Source: an uncultured Lachnospiraceae bacterium (GTDB taxonomy: Bacteria; Bacillota; Clostridia; Lachnospirales; Lachnospiraceae). Taken from it: a DNA stretch of 64,000 nucleotides. Where the stretch lies: NCBI GenBank assembly GCA_910585965.1, contig CAJUHH010000011.1, forward strand, positions 1 to 64,000. The letters are read 5' to 3'. Of this stretch, positions 7,275-15,790 are shown piece by piece; position 1 is the stretch's first letter, and each line of letters opens with the position of its first letter. The translations under genes were made by a program, and so were the position numbers. The notes under the pieces were generated by a model. That model was not told the DNA's origin and ran no database searches. It was given only the letters and a program-made list of their open reading frames with translations.

Positions 7275-9704
7275 ATGGAAGAAGCAAAGAAACATATTAA
7301 CTATGCATTAGTTGAGGATGTAAGGCCGGCAATGTATAAACCGATGAAGTATTGGGGGAAAAAACCGCACAACATATGGAGTGACTTTATAGATTGTTAT
7401 TGCCCGGATGGCGGAACTGTGTTGGATCCTTTTATGGGAAGCGGATTAGTTGCTTTTGAAAGCTTAATACTTGGGAAAAAGGCAATTACATTTGATTTGA
7501 ATCCTCTGTCAACTTTTTTTGTGAATGCCACCTTGCAGAATTTTGATGAGCAAAAATTTACACAAGCAGTAAATAGAATTGCAGACGAGATTGCAAATGA
7601 TGATGTGTACTCAAGGAATTATACGAGAAAAATAGATGATGAGGAAGTGGTTATTTATAATTATATATGGTTTAAAGATCGAATAACAAAGATACGGGTT
7701 AAAGATGCAGACGGAAAAGAAATTCCTGATCTGGAACCTGATGAGGTTGATGACGGGCTGTTGGCTGAAATGAAAAATATTGATATGAAATATTGGTACC
7801 CAACGGACAAATTACCATTAAACCCGTCTATTAACCAGAAGTTTATGGATGATTTGGGCGGAGATGATTTTAGCTGCTTATGGACAAAGAGGAATTTGTA
7901 TATATTGTCTAAGATGTTTGATCTTATTAGGAAAGAAGAGGCGGCAGTGGTTAATCATTTGCTGCTGGCATTTATTCATACACTTCATTTGGTATGTAAA
8001 ATGGTATATCCAAGAACGGAGAAAGGGAACAGAAAATATTCCGGCAGTTGGGGAAGAGCCGATTATATGATTAGAAATCATTCTATGGAACAAAATCCAT
8101 TGATTGTATTTTTGCGTTCCTGTTTTGACAGGCAAGGCGTGGTGAAAGCAATGAATAATGCAAAAGACCGTCTGCCAAAGGATTTTAAAGTTAATATTGT
8201 TGATGCCCGACATGGCATAAAGAAAAAGGTTGATTTGAACTATGGAGTAATGGATGTCGCAGATTTGTGCGATTACGTGGATGAAAAGAGCATTGATTTT
8301 ATTATGACAGATCCGCCATATGGCGGATTGGTTCAATACTTGGATTTAAGCCAAATATGGCTTGTATGGCTGCAAAAATATGATAATAGGTATCATCCAA
8401 ATACGGAAGCTGAAATAACTGTAAAAAGAGGATATGTTGGAAGGGAAGAATATAATAGAAAATTAGTTCATGCGTTTAAGAATCTGCATAAAGTTTTAAA
8501 AGATGACGGGTATATGGTTGTGACTTTTCATAACCAGGAAATGCAGGAATGGAACGATTTTGTTAATGCAATAAGAAATGCGGGCTTTAAATTTGATAAA
8601 GTGACGCACCAATACAATAAGCGTTCAGGCGAATCAAATGTATCGAATCCATATGGCACAACGGGTTCAGACTTTTATATCAGGTGTGCAAAGAAAAGAG
8701 ATGTGGATTTTACCAATGACCAATCTGAGCTGAACCATTTTATTTTACAAAAAACGATAGAAATTATTGCGGCCAGAAATGAAAAAACTCCATTTACTTT
8801 TATCGTAAATGGATTGCTTCCAGAAATGTTACAAGCAGGGCATTTGCGCCCGGAGGAGCCTACAAAGGAATTACATACGATTTTAAATGAGTACGTGGGC
8901 GAGGACAAAATTTTTAAAGTGACAGAAAACCCAAACCAAGGAGCCGGGGAGTATTGGTGGTTCCATGAACCTGGCAAGTATATTAATTACCCTGATTTGT
9001 CATTAAGCGACCGCGTGGAAGAGGCTGTATTAGCTTTCATGCGAAGAAAAGTGTCTGTAAAATATGACGATGTTGTGGCAGAAATTTTTAGGCTCTATCA
9101 AAATGGTTTGACGCCGGATCCTAAAGGGATAAGAAAAACGCTTGAAAAGTATGCAGTACCTGTTTCGGGAAAATGGAAATTAAAAGAAGATATTGTTTGT
9201 GATATTACGAAACATACAGAAATGATATATAATTTAGTTAAAATTGGAAAAAGGAATGGATATCTTGTATTTGTCGGCAAGCGGGAGCAGCCGGAAAAGT
9301 GTTCTAATAGTCAGTGTTTGAGAGATATTATTGATATTACGGATATGGCGAGAGTTTATAAGGAGGATGCTGAGAAGGAGCGTATGGAACGGATCAATAT
9401 GGTCGATGCAATTTGGGTTGAAAGGGATCAAGTGAAATGCATATTTGAAGTGGAAAATTCTACTAATTTTTCGATGGCATTGCAGAGGGCATCAAATATG
9501 AATAAAGAAATTCCTAAGTTCATGATTATCCCGGATAAAAGAGAAATGGAATTGCATTCTATTGTTGATCCGATTTTTGTGAAGCTTTTCAGGGAATATA
9601 GCTGGAAATATATAACATATACTTCTATATTAAGAATGGCATCAAGCAGAAAAGTGGAATTTAATTCCTTATTGAAAATAGGCAAGGATATAGGGGCGGA
9701 ATGA
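7275..9704 (+). CDS. Large DNA methyltransferase with a nuclease-like C-terminal domain
   Basis: This 809-residue protein is an amino-methylating DNA methyltransferase. The S-adenosylmethionine motif LDPFMGSGLVAFE is near residue 50, followed by the acidic ITFDLNP strand. The catalytic TDPPYGG motif lies near residue 347. The middle region resembles a winged-helix segment (around residue 610, with PNGLTPD-like 'QNGLTPDPKG'). The last 120 residues contain VDAIWVERDQVKCIFEVENS, a D...E-x-E pattern that could be a degenerate or atypical PD-(D/E)XK fold (inference). The stop overlaps the start of a second methyltransferase. No separate restriction endonuclease gene is adjacent. Codon use is AT-rich compared with the flanking housekeeping genes, consistent with transfer. 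Confidence 0.82.
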   Translation: MEEAKKHINYALVEDVRPAMYKPMKYWGKKPHNIWSDFIDCYCPDGGTVLDPFMGSGLVAFESLILGKKAITFDLNPLSTFFVNATLQNFDEQKFTQAVNRIADEIANDDVYSRNYTRKIDDEEVVIYNYIWFKDRITKIRVKDADGKEIPDLEPDEVDDGLLAEMKNIDMKYWYPTDKLPLNPSINQKFMDDLGGDDFSCLWTKRNLYILSKMFDLIRKEEAAVVNHLLLAFIHTLHLVCKMVYPRTEKGNRKYSGSWGRADYMIRNHSMEQNPLIVFLRSCFDRQGVVKAMNNAKDRLPKDFKVNIVDARHGIKKKVDLNYGVMDVADLCDYVDEKSIDFIMTDPPYGGLVQYLDLSQIWLVWLQKYDNRYHPNTEAEITVKRGYVGREEYNRKLVHAFKNLHKVLKDDGYMVVTFHNQEMQEWNDFVNAIRNAGFKFDKVTHQYNKRSGESNVSNPYGTTGSDFYIRCAKKRDVDFTNDQSELNHFILQKTIEIIAARNEKTPFTFIVNGLLPEMLQAGHLRPEEPTKELHTILNEYVGEDKIFKVTENPNQGAGEYWWFHEPGKYINYPDLSLSDRVEEAVLAFMRRKVSVKYDDVVAEIFRLYQNGLTPDPKGIRKTLEKYAVPVSGKWKLKEDIVCDITKHTEMIYNLVKIGKRNGYLVFVGKREQPEKCSNSQCLRDIIDITDMARVYKEDAEKERMERINMVDAIWVERDQVKCIFEVENSTNFSMALQRASNMNKEIPKFMIIPDKREMELHSIVDPIFVKLFREYSWKYITYTSILRMASSRKVEFNSLLKIGKDIGAE

Positions 9705-10573
9705 TGGAGGAAAAAAAGAAGAGGCCAAGAAAGCCTAAAGAACTGGAGAACCAACCAGGGCGATACGATGAAAGGAACACACTAAATGATTTAACGGGTA
9801 AAGAATGGCTGCTTTTAACAAAAAGTTTTTGGGAAACGGAAACATCGAGTATTGATAAAGGTGCATATAAACATCCAGCTCCCTTTATGGTAGGCGATGT
9901 TAAGAAATTGATATCACTGTTTACGAAAAGAGGCATGACAGTTTTAGATCCCTTTGTTGGAAGTGGAACAACATTAATTGCTGCTAACATTTTAGAACGA
10001 AAGGCGATTGGAATTGATTTAAACTCTGAATATGAACTCCTTTACAAAGAAAGAATAAGTAATCTGAATCTGGAAGAATCCGGCGAGTATATTGTAGGTG
10101 ATTCATTAAATGTACTCGATAGCATTGGGAATGTAGACTACATCGTTACGTCTCCGCCATATCACAATATCCTGCGTAATATGTCAAAAGGGATAAGAAA
10201 TAACACTGGAAAAGATTATAGAATGTCAGCAAGAGACGGAGTGGAATATTATAGCGAATTAGAGAATGATCTGGGAAATTTTGAACAATATGAAGATTTT
10301 CTGAATGCCTTAAAATCCATAATGAAAAAGGCATATAGGTGTTTAAATAATAAAAAATATACAAGTATCATTATCAGTGATTTTACGGTAAATAAGAAAG
10401 AAATATGTGTTCAAGGCGATATTGTCAGGATAATGAGCGAGATTGGTTTTGAATTTGCAGGCACCACCATTTTGATGCAGCCAGTGAAGCCTTTGTATCC
10501 TTTTGGCTATCCATATGCCTACAAGATTAACCATCATCACCAAAATATTATTACATTCAGAAAATGTGAATAA
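9701..10573 (+). CDS. DNA methyltransferase, probably N4-cytosine or N6-adenine type
   Basis: The 290 residues contain the cofactor motif LDPFVGSGTTLIAA near residue 87, GIDLNSEY after it, and the catalytic TSPPYHN near residue 150. An S-P-P-Y tetrad is usual in N4-cytosine enzymes but does not exclude N6-adenine. A basic N-terminus (KKKRPRKPKE) precedes the domain. The ATG overlaps the TGA of the larger methyltransferase, so the two are made together and may methylate the two strands of an asymmetric site or form a two-part enzyme (inference). Confidence 0.85.
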   Translation: MMEEKKKRPRKPKELENQPGRYDERNTLNDLTGKEWLLLTKSFWETETSSIDKGAYKHPAPFMVGDVKKLISLFTKRGMTVLDPFVGSGTTLIAANILERKAIGIDLNSEYELLYKERISNLNLEESGEYIVGDSLNVLDSIGNVDYIVTSPPYHNILRNMSKGIRNNTGKDYRMSARDGVEYYSELENDLGNFEQYEDFLNALKSIMKKAYRCLNNKKYTSIIISDFTVNKKEICVQGDIVRIMSEIGFEFAGTTILMQPVKPLYPFGYPYAYKINHHHQNIITFRKCE

Positions 10574-10595
10574 ATTTAACACAGGAAAAGAAAAA

Positions 10596-11594
10596 ATGAT
10601 CATAAGCGCCAGCCGCAGGACGGATATTCCGAATTATTATTCGGAATGGTTTTACAACAGAATAAAGGAAGGCTTCGTATATGTAAGAAATCCGAGGAAT
10701 GTGCATCAGGTCAGCCGGATCGATCTGTCAAAGGACGTAGTGGACATAATTGTATTCTGGACGAAAAATCCAGAGCCGATGTTTGCCAGGCTGGACGAGC
10801 TGGCGGCATACCATTATTGTTTTCAGTTTACGCTGACCGGGTATGGAAAGGACATAGAGCGCAATATTCCTCATAAAAAGGAAAAAATGATTCCAGTATT
10901 CCGGGAATTGGCATCCCGGATAGGAAAACAGAAAGTGGTTTGGAGATATGACCCGATCCTGTTTGCGAAAAAGTATACGCCGGAATACCATCTCCGTGCA
11001 TTCCGGGCGATAGCGGAAGCGCTGAAGGGATATACGGAGAAGTGCGTGATAAGCTTCGTTGATCTATATGCGTGCAACAGGAAGAATATGGAGGCAATAG
11101 GCTCTTATAGCCTGGACGGGGCCGGGCTGCAGGAATTTGCAAAAGAAATCAGCAGAATAGCCGGACAGAACGGCATGAAGGTGGGCAGCTGCGCGGAAAA
11201 CATAGATTTGGGGTTTTGCGGTATAGAGCATAACTGCTGTATTGATAAGGAATGGATCGAAAATATCATCGGATGCAGGATAAAGGCAGGAAAAGATAAA
11301 AACCAGAGGCCGGAGTGCGGCTGTATGGAAAGCGTGGAAATTGGAGCGTACGACACTTGCAGGAGCGGCTGTATATATTGTTATGCCAATCGCGGCGCGT
11401 GCCGCGCTGTACATTGCGCTACAGATCGTGCTGCGGATCGCGTTGCACATGGCAATCAGGAAAGGGTTATGGATAATTGCGGCGGGTATGACCCGGCCTC
11501 TCCGATCCTCTGCGGCAGGATAACGGCAGAAGATAAGATAAGCATACGCAGGGGGAAATCTTTGAAGGAAGAACAATTAAGTTTATTACAATGA
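10596..11594 (+). CDS. DUF1848 protein
   Basis: The 332 residues start MIISASRRTDIPNYYSEWFY, diagnostic of DUF1848, a family with a C-terminal Cys cluster (here C-x2-G-C-x2-C-Y in CRSGCIYCYANRG) suggestive of a metal or Fe-S centre. The function is unknown. The ATG at 10596 follows AGGA, while a longer frame from 10503 would overlap the methyltransferase gene. Between the Cys cluster and the conserved DPASPILCG motif lies an Ala/Arg-rich stretch encoded by GC-rich, repetitive DNA. It looks like an expansion. It is 22 bases downstream of the methyltransferase pair and may be co-transcribed. Confidence 0.8.
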   Translation: MIISASRRTDIPNYYSEWFYNRIKEGFVYVRNPRNVHQVSRIDLSKDVVDIIVFWTKNPEPMFARLDELAAYHYCFQFTLTGYGKDIERNIPHKKEKMIPVFRELASRIGKQKVVWRYDPILFAKKYTPEYHLRAFRAIAEALKGYTEKCVISFVDLYACNRKNMEAIGSYSLDGAGLQEFAKEISRIAGQNGMKVGSCAENIDLGFCGIEHNCCIDKEWIENIIGCRIKAGKDKNQRPECGCMESVEIGAYDTCRSGCIYCYANRGACRAVHCATDRAADRVAHGNQERVMDNCGGYDPASPILCGRITAEDKISIRRGKSLKEEQLSLLQ

Positions 11595-11597
11595 TAT

Positions 11598-11626
11598 TTG
11601 CTTTTTTGCCAGATTCATCCTATACT
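11598..11626 (+). promoter_or_regulatory. Promoter of the dus-greA region
   Basis: TTGCTT (11598-11603) and TATACT (11621-11626) have a 17-base spacer, about 60 bases before the dus ATG. Confidence 0.55.
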
Positions 11627-11688
11627 GGATAGAGACGGACGGGCTTTGTCCCGTAGAGGAGCGACAAGCAGACAGAACAGGAGAACCG

Positions 11689-12702
11689 ATGAAGCTATAT
11701 TTTGCGCCTTTGGAGGGAATTACGGGCTATCTTTACAGGAATGCTTATTATGATCATTTTTCAGGCGTGGATAAATATTTTACGCCCTTCCTGTCCCCCA
11801 ACCAGAACAGGGCGCTCAATCCGAAGGAAATAAGGGACATACTGCCCGGGAATAACAAAGCGATTCCGCTCGTTCCGCAGATTCTGACGAACTGCGGAGA
11901 ATTTTTTTTGCGTGCCGCACAGGAGCTGGAAGAAACGTATGGATATGAGGAAGTCAACCTGAATCTGGGCTACCCTTCCCGTACGGTGGCGGCGAAGGGA
12001 AAAGGTGCAGGATTTCTTGCAAAACCGGAAGCGTTGGATTGTTTTTTTCAGGAAGTTTTTGGAAAAATAAAGATAAGGGTGTCGGTAAAGACGAGAATAG
12101 GGGTAGACGAGCCGGGGGAATTCCGTCATTTAATGAAGATTTTCAATCAATATCCTCTGCATGAACTGATTATCCACCCGAGGGTGCAGAAGGATTATTA
12201 TGAAAATTCACCCGATTGGCAGACTTTCAGGGAAGCGGTGGAAACGAGCCGTAATTCGGTATGTTATAATGGGGATATTTTCACGGTGGAAGATTTTAAG
12301 AGGTTCCGCCAGGTGTTCCCGGAAGTGGACAGAGTGATGCTGGGGCGGGGGCTGTTGAGGAATCCGCTTCTGGCAGAGGAAATAAAAAAGGAAATCAAGA
12401 AATCGGATTTCGCATCTGCCGCAGAAGAACAGGAACAAAGAACGAAGGGAGAGGGTTCTGCAAAGGAAGACGTGGAAAGGCTGAAGGCCTTCCATGACCG
12501 GCTGTATGCGGATTATCGGTCTGTGATGTACGGAGAGAAAAATGTATTGTTTAAAATGAAGGAATTCTGGGTATATGCGGGCTGCTCTTTTCCGGGAACG
12601 GAGAAATGCCTGAAGAAGATAAGAAAAGCTTCCCGGCTGGCGGAATATGAAGGGGCGGTGCTGGAAATATGGGAATCGCGCCGCCATGAAACGATGTCTT
12701 AG
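11689..12702 (+). CDS. tRNA-dihydrouridine synthase family protein lacking the catalytic Cys
   Basis: Dus enzymes are FMN proteins that reduce uridines in tRNA. The protein has the family start (YFAPLEGITGYLYRN), the VNLNLGYPS loop, the KTRIGVDEPGEF segment, IIHPRVQKDYYE and the phosphate-binding MLGRGLLRNP. The family motif N-L-G-C-P-S holds the Cys that donates a proton to uridine, but here the codon at 11971-11973 is TAC, giving Tyr95. The rest is well preserved over 337 residues, so the gene is not an obvious pseudogene. It may be inactive, slow or repurposed. It is followed by greA after 27 bases. A generic start ATG is used, with AGGAGAACCG upstream. Confidence 0.88.
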   Translation: MKLYFAPLEGITGYLYRNAYYDHFSGVDKYFTPFLSPNQNRALNPKEIRDILPGNNKAIPLVPQILTNCGEFFLRAAQELEETYGYEEVNLNLGYPSRTVAAKGKGAGFLAKPEALDCFFQEVFGKIKIRVSVKTRIGVDEPGEFRHLMKIFNQYPLHELIIHPRVQKDYYENSPDWQTFREAVETSRNSVCYNGDIFTVEDFKRFRQVFPEVDRVMLGRGLLRNPLLAEEIKKEIKKSDFASAAEEQEQRTKGEGSAKEDVERLKAFHDRLYADYRSVMYGEKNVLFKMKEFWVYAGCSFPGTEKCLKKIRKASRLAEYEGAVLEIWESRRHETMS

Positions 12703-12729
12703 GGAATGGGGAAAGGATAGGATTTTGAA

Positions 12730-13233
12730 ATGCATAATCAGTTGACGGAACAGGATATCAAACGAATGGAAGAGGAAATCGAATATCGGAAGCTGGTCGT
12801 ACGCAAGGAAGCGTTGGAGGCGGTAAAAGAAGCCAGGGCGCACGGCGATTTAAGTGAAAATTTCGAATATTATGCCGCGAAGAAGGAGAAAAATAAAAAT
12901 GAAAGCAGGATCCGCTTTTTGGAGCGCATGATAAAGACGGCGGAGATCATATCCGATGAGTCGAAAGAGGATGAGATCGGGGTGAATAATACGGTGGAGG
13001 TGCGGTTTGAAGAGGACGGGGCGGTGGAAACTTACAAGATCGTGACGACCATGCGGGGGAATTCCCTGGAAGGGCTGGTCAGCACGGAATCCCCCATCGG
13101 CAAGGCGCTTCTCGGCCATAAGGCTGGGGATCGTGTCTGCGTCCAGGTGAATGAAAGCTACAGCTACTATATTATAGTAGAAAAAATTGAAAAGACGGTG
13201 GACGACGGCAGCGATAAGCTGAGAAGTTTTTAA
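12730..13233 (+). CDS. greA: Transcription elongation factor GreA/GreB family
   Basis: Gre factors enter the RNA polymerase secondary channel and stimulate cleavage of backtracked RNA. The 167 residues carry the N-terminal coiled coil with the acidic tip HGDLSENFEYYAAKKEK (around residues 38-54) and a C-terminal FKBP-like domain with SPIGKALLGHKAGD. The coiled coil is preserved, so it should be functional. The ATG is weakly preceded by GGAAAGGA. Confidence 0.92.
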   Translation: MHNQLTEQDIKRMEEEIEYRKLVVRKEALEAVKEARAHGDLSENFEYYAAKKEKNKNESRIRFLERMIKTAEIISDESKEDEIGVNNTVEVRFEEDGAVETYKIVTTMRGNSLEGLVSTESPIGKALLGHKAGDRVCVQVNESYSYYIIVEKIEKTVDDGSDKLRSF

Positions 13234-13272
13234 ATTTGGGGGAACAGGACATGAAAAGGAGGGTATCGGGAA

Positions 13273-13491
13273 GTGGATGATAAAAAAGTGGACGAAAAGG
13301 ATATAGAAAACGTGTTGAAGATTCTGGAAAATTTTTCTGCGACGGAGACGAGTCGGATGAAGATAGAAGTGTCCGAGGAGAAAGAGCCGGAAAAAGTAGA
13401 GAAGGCATACCATCATGGCCGCTGCGATGTGGGAAGCCCTTGGGCAAGGCCCAGGGGAACCCTTTGGGATGAGCGGGGAGAGAACTGCTAA
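13273..13491 (+). CDS. Small acidic protein of unknown function
   Basis: This 72-residue ORF has a GTG start with AAGGAGGG (13256-13263) nine bases upstream. A helical acidic N-terminal half is followed by AYHHGRCDVGSPWA, a motif I associate with a small Lachnospiraceae family. After this the sequence becomes Arg/Gly-rich and ends GENC. A +1 shift there would give a GPGEPFG-like acidic continuation, so the C-terminus may be frameshifted (inference). It lies between greA and metF. Confidence 0.5.
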   Translation: MDDKKVDEKDIENVLKILENFSATETSRMKIEVSEEKEPEKVEKAYHHGRCDVGSPWARPRGTLWDERGENC

Positions 13492-13541
13492 GGCCGTTTG
13501 GCCATATCACATACTAGGTCGGAGAGGAAAGGAAGAGAGCG

Positions 13542-14402
13542 ATGATTATTGAAAACATATTTAAAGAAAAGAAGCCGGTTATTTCATTTGAGATTTTTCC
13601 GCCGAAGAAGGAGGCAGAGCTGAATAATATTGACGCGACATTAAAGACACTGGCGCAGCTGCATCCTGATTTTATCAGCGTGACATTCGGAGCGGGCGGA
13701 AGCTGTGCGGATAATAAGACGGTGGAACTGGCGAAAAAGATTAAGAGGGATTATGATATCGAGCCGCTGGTTCATTTGACATGCATCAGCAACAGTAAGG
13801 AAGAAATCAGGCAGATCCTACGGCAGATGGAGGACGCGGGGCTGAAAAATGTGCTGGCGCTGCGGGGGGATGTGAATCCGAATGTGCCGGTGAAGGATGA
13901 TTTCCACTATGCCAGCGAATTAGTCGCTTTTATTAAGGAGCAAGGGGACTTCCATGTCAGCGGGGCATGCTATCCGGAAGTGCATCTGGAGGCAAAGGAT
14001 GCCATATCCGATATACGGAATTTGAAAAAAAAGGTGGACGCAGGGGTGGGACATTTGACTTCCCAGTTATTTTTTGACAATAACAAATTCTACGATTTCC
14101 TGACGAAAGTGAGGATCGCTGGCATCGATACGCCGGTGGAAGCGGGCATTATGCCGGTGACGAACAAGGCGCAGATCAAAAGGATGGTGACAATGTGCGG
14201 CGCTTCCCTGCCGGATAAATTCGAAAGGATATTGGAAAAATACGGGGAGAACAAAGAGGCTTTGTTCGATGCGGGGATGGTATATGCGGTGAACCAGATC
14301 GTGGAGCTGATTTCTTATGGAGTGGATGGGATACATATTTATACAATGAACAATCCTATAGTGGCGGGAAGAATCTGTGACGGGATTAAGAATCTGGTTT
14401 GA
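13542..14402 (+). CDS. metF: Methylenetetrahydrofolate reductase
   Basis: MetF is an FAD-dependent enzyme that reduces 5,10-methylenetetrahydrofolate to 5-methyltetrahydrofolate for methionine synthesis. The catalytic-region SFEIFPPKK, the FISVTFGAGGS strand, HLTCISNS and the ALRGD motif are all present, and 286 residues is usual. The start follows GGAGAGGAAAGG. No methionine synthase gene is adjacent. The following gene is a thioredoxin-reductase-like flavoprotein. Confidence 0.95.
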   Translation: MIIENIFKEKKPVISFEIFPPKKEAELNNIDATLKTLAQLHPDFISVTFGAGGSCADNKTVELAKKIKRDYDIEPLVHLTCISNSKEEIRQILRQMEDAGLKNVLALRGDVNPNVPVKDDFHYASELVAFIKEQGDFHVSGACYPEVHLEAKDAISDIRNLKKKVDAGVGHLTSQLFFDNNKFYDFLTKVRIAGIDTPVEAGIMPVTNKAQIKRMVTMCGASLPDKFERILEKYGENKEALFDAGMVYAVNQIVELISYGVDGIHIYTMNNPIVAGRICDGIKNLV

Positions 14403-14490
14403 TCGGACTGGAGTCAAAAGAGCGGAGTGGAGTATACTATATAGTGAACCGTGGAAACAGGGAAATCATTGGAAAGGAGAATATTCCATC

Positions 14491-15591
14491 ATGTATGATT
14501 TAGTGATTATCGGGTCGGGGCCGGCGGGGCTTTCGGCTGCAGTATATGCCAAAAGGGCGGGGTTTCGCACGCTGGTATTGGAAAAAAGCGCGATGAGCGG
14601 GGGTCAGGTGCTGACGACTTATGAGGTGGATAACTATCTGGGGATGCAGGGCATGAACGGCTTTGACCTGGGAATGAAATTCCGGGAACATGCGGATTAT
14701 ATGGGAGTGGAATTCCTGGAGGCGGAGGCAGTCAGCATAACAGCCGCTATGGAAGGGGAAGAGGAAAATGACGCGGAAGAGACAGCGGAGTTAATTGCAT
14801 GCGAGAATCTTGCATGCGAGAATCTTGCATGCGAAAGTCTCGCATGCGAAAGTACCGCACGCGAAATGGCTGCATGTGAGAAACAGGGTCATCGACACAG
14901 CGGTTCCGGCCTGCCGAAAAAAAAGAGATTGGGGGAAAGAGAGGGAAGGATATATAAGATTGCCACCAACAAGGGAGAGTATGAGGCAAAAGCGGTGCTG
15001 GCAGCTACCGGTGCAGTTCATGCCAAACTTCATGTGCCAGGGGAAGAAGAACTGGCCGGCATGGGGGTTTCCTATTGCGCTACTTGTGACGGGGCTTTTT
15101 TCAGGAACCGCACGGTCGCAGTCGTAGGCGGCGGAGATGTTGCGGTGGAAGATGCTGTTTTTCTGGCAAGAACGAGCAAAAAGGTATATCTCATCCACCG
15201 CCGGGATGAACTTCGGGCGGCCAGGATTCTTCAGGAACGGGTACGGGAGCTTCCCAATGTGGAGATTCTTTGGAACACAGTAGTGGATGAAATATTGGGG
15301 AAGGATCATGTGGAGAAGATTCGAATCCGCAATACCATATCCGGCAGGGAAGAAGAACTGGATATGGACGGTGTATTTGTCGCTGTCGGCATCCATCCCA
15401 ATACGGAATTATTTAAAGGCTTGGTGGAATGCGATGAAAAAGGTTATATAGCCGCAGGGGAAGACGGGATGACGACGGCTCCGGGGATTTTTGCGGCAGG
15501 GGATGTGCGGACCAAGCCGCTGCGGCAGATCGTGACAGCGGTTGCGGACGGTGCCAATGCGGTTGCGACCGTACAAGAGTATTTCTTGTAG
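14491..15591 (+). CDS. trxB: Thioredoxin reductase with an internal repeat expansion
   Basis: This FAD/NAD(P)H flavoprotein reduces thioredoxin-like partners. It has FAD-binding GSGPAGLSAAVYAKRAG near residue 8, the redox pair C-A-T-C (Cys196/Cys199), NAD(P)-binding GGGDVAVEDAVFLA near 213 and the C-terminal FAD motif GIFAAGDVR. The 366 residues exceed the usual 305-315. The extra length is an insert at about residues 88-145 built largely of a six-fold ACENL-type pentapeptide repeat, placed between strands of the FAD domain. The ATG at 14491 is chosen because AAAGGAG lies upstream and the FAD fold begins at once. An upstream in-frame start has no support. Confidence 0.92.
   Translation: MYDLVIIGSGPAGLSAAVYAKRAGFRTLVLEKSAMSGGQVLTTYEVDNYLGMQGMNGFDLGMKFREHADYMGVEFLEAEAVSITAAMEGEEENDAEETAELIACENLACENLACESLACESTAREMAACEKQGHRHSGSGLPKKKRLGEREGRIYKIATNKGEYEAKAVLAATGAVHAKLHVPGEEELAGMGVSYCATCDGAFFRNRTVAVVGGGDVAVEDAVFLARTSKKVYLIHRRDELRAARILQERVRELPNVEILWNTVVDEILGKDHVEKIRIRNTISGREEELDMDGVFVAVGIHPNTELFKGLVECDEKGYIAAGEDGMTTAPGIFAAGDVRTKPLRQIVTAVADGANAVATVQEYFL
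14796..14885 (+). repeat. Six-unit 15-bp tandem repeat inside trxB
   Basis: Units of TGCATGCGAGAATCT type repeat six times with increasing divergence from left to right: the first two are identical and the last four differ. They encode ACENL ACENL ACESL ACEST AREMA ACEKQ in frame (about residues 103-132). The 15-bp period keeps the reading frame if copies are gained or lost. Confidence 0.9.
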
Positions 15592-15684
15592 AAATGGAGT
15601 TTATATTTCTTGCTGAATTTTTTAAATTTTTTTGAATAGTTTTGGAAAGCCCGGAAAATGGGGAAATGTGGAAATCGGCATAGG

Positions 15685-15713
15685 TTGACAAATGTGTCGG
15701 AAAGTGTTATATT
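15685..15713 (+). promoter_or_regulatory. Promoter of the NlpC/P60 hydrolase gene
   Basis: TTGACA (15685-15690) and TATATT (15708-15713) are 17 bases apart. About 75 bases of leader precede the ATG. Confidence 0.75.
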
Positions 15714-15790
15714 ATTTAACAGATGTAACAAAATTGTAATAAATTAAAAAAGTAGGTAACATTTTCTAACATTTTCGGAGGACATAACCT

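Noticed and set aside
14796..14885. CRISPR-like array
   Set aside because: The 15-bp units are contiguous, have no spacers and are in frame inside a gene. No cas genes are seen in the window.
14795..15127. Alternative-frame protein over the trxB repeat (HARILHARILHAK)
   Set aside because: It is a by-product of the 15-bp periodic repeat in another frame. The trxB frame holds all conserved motifs.
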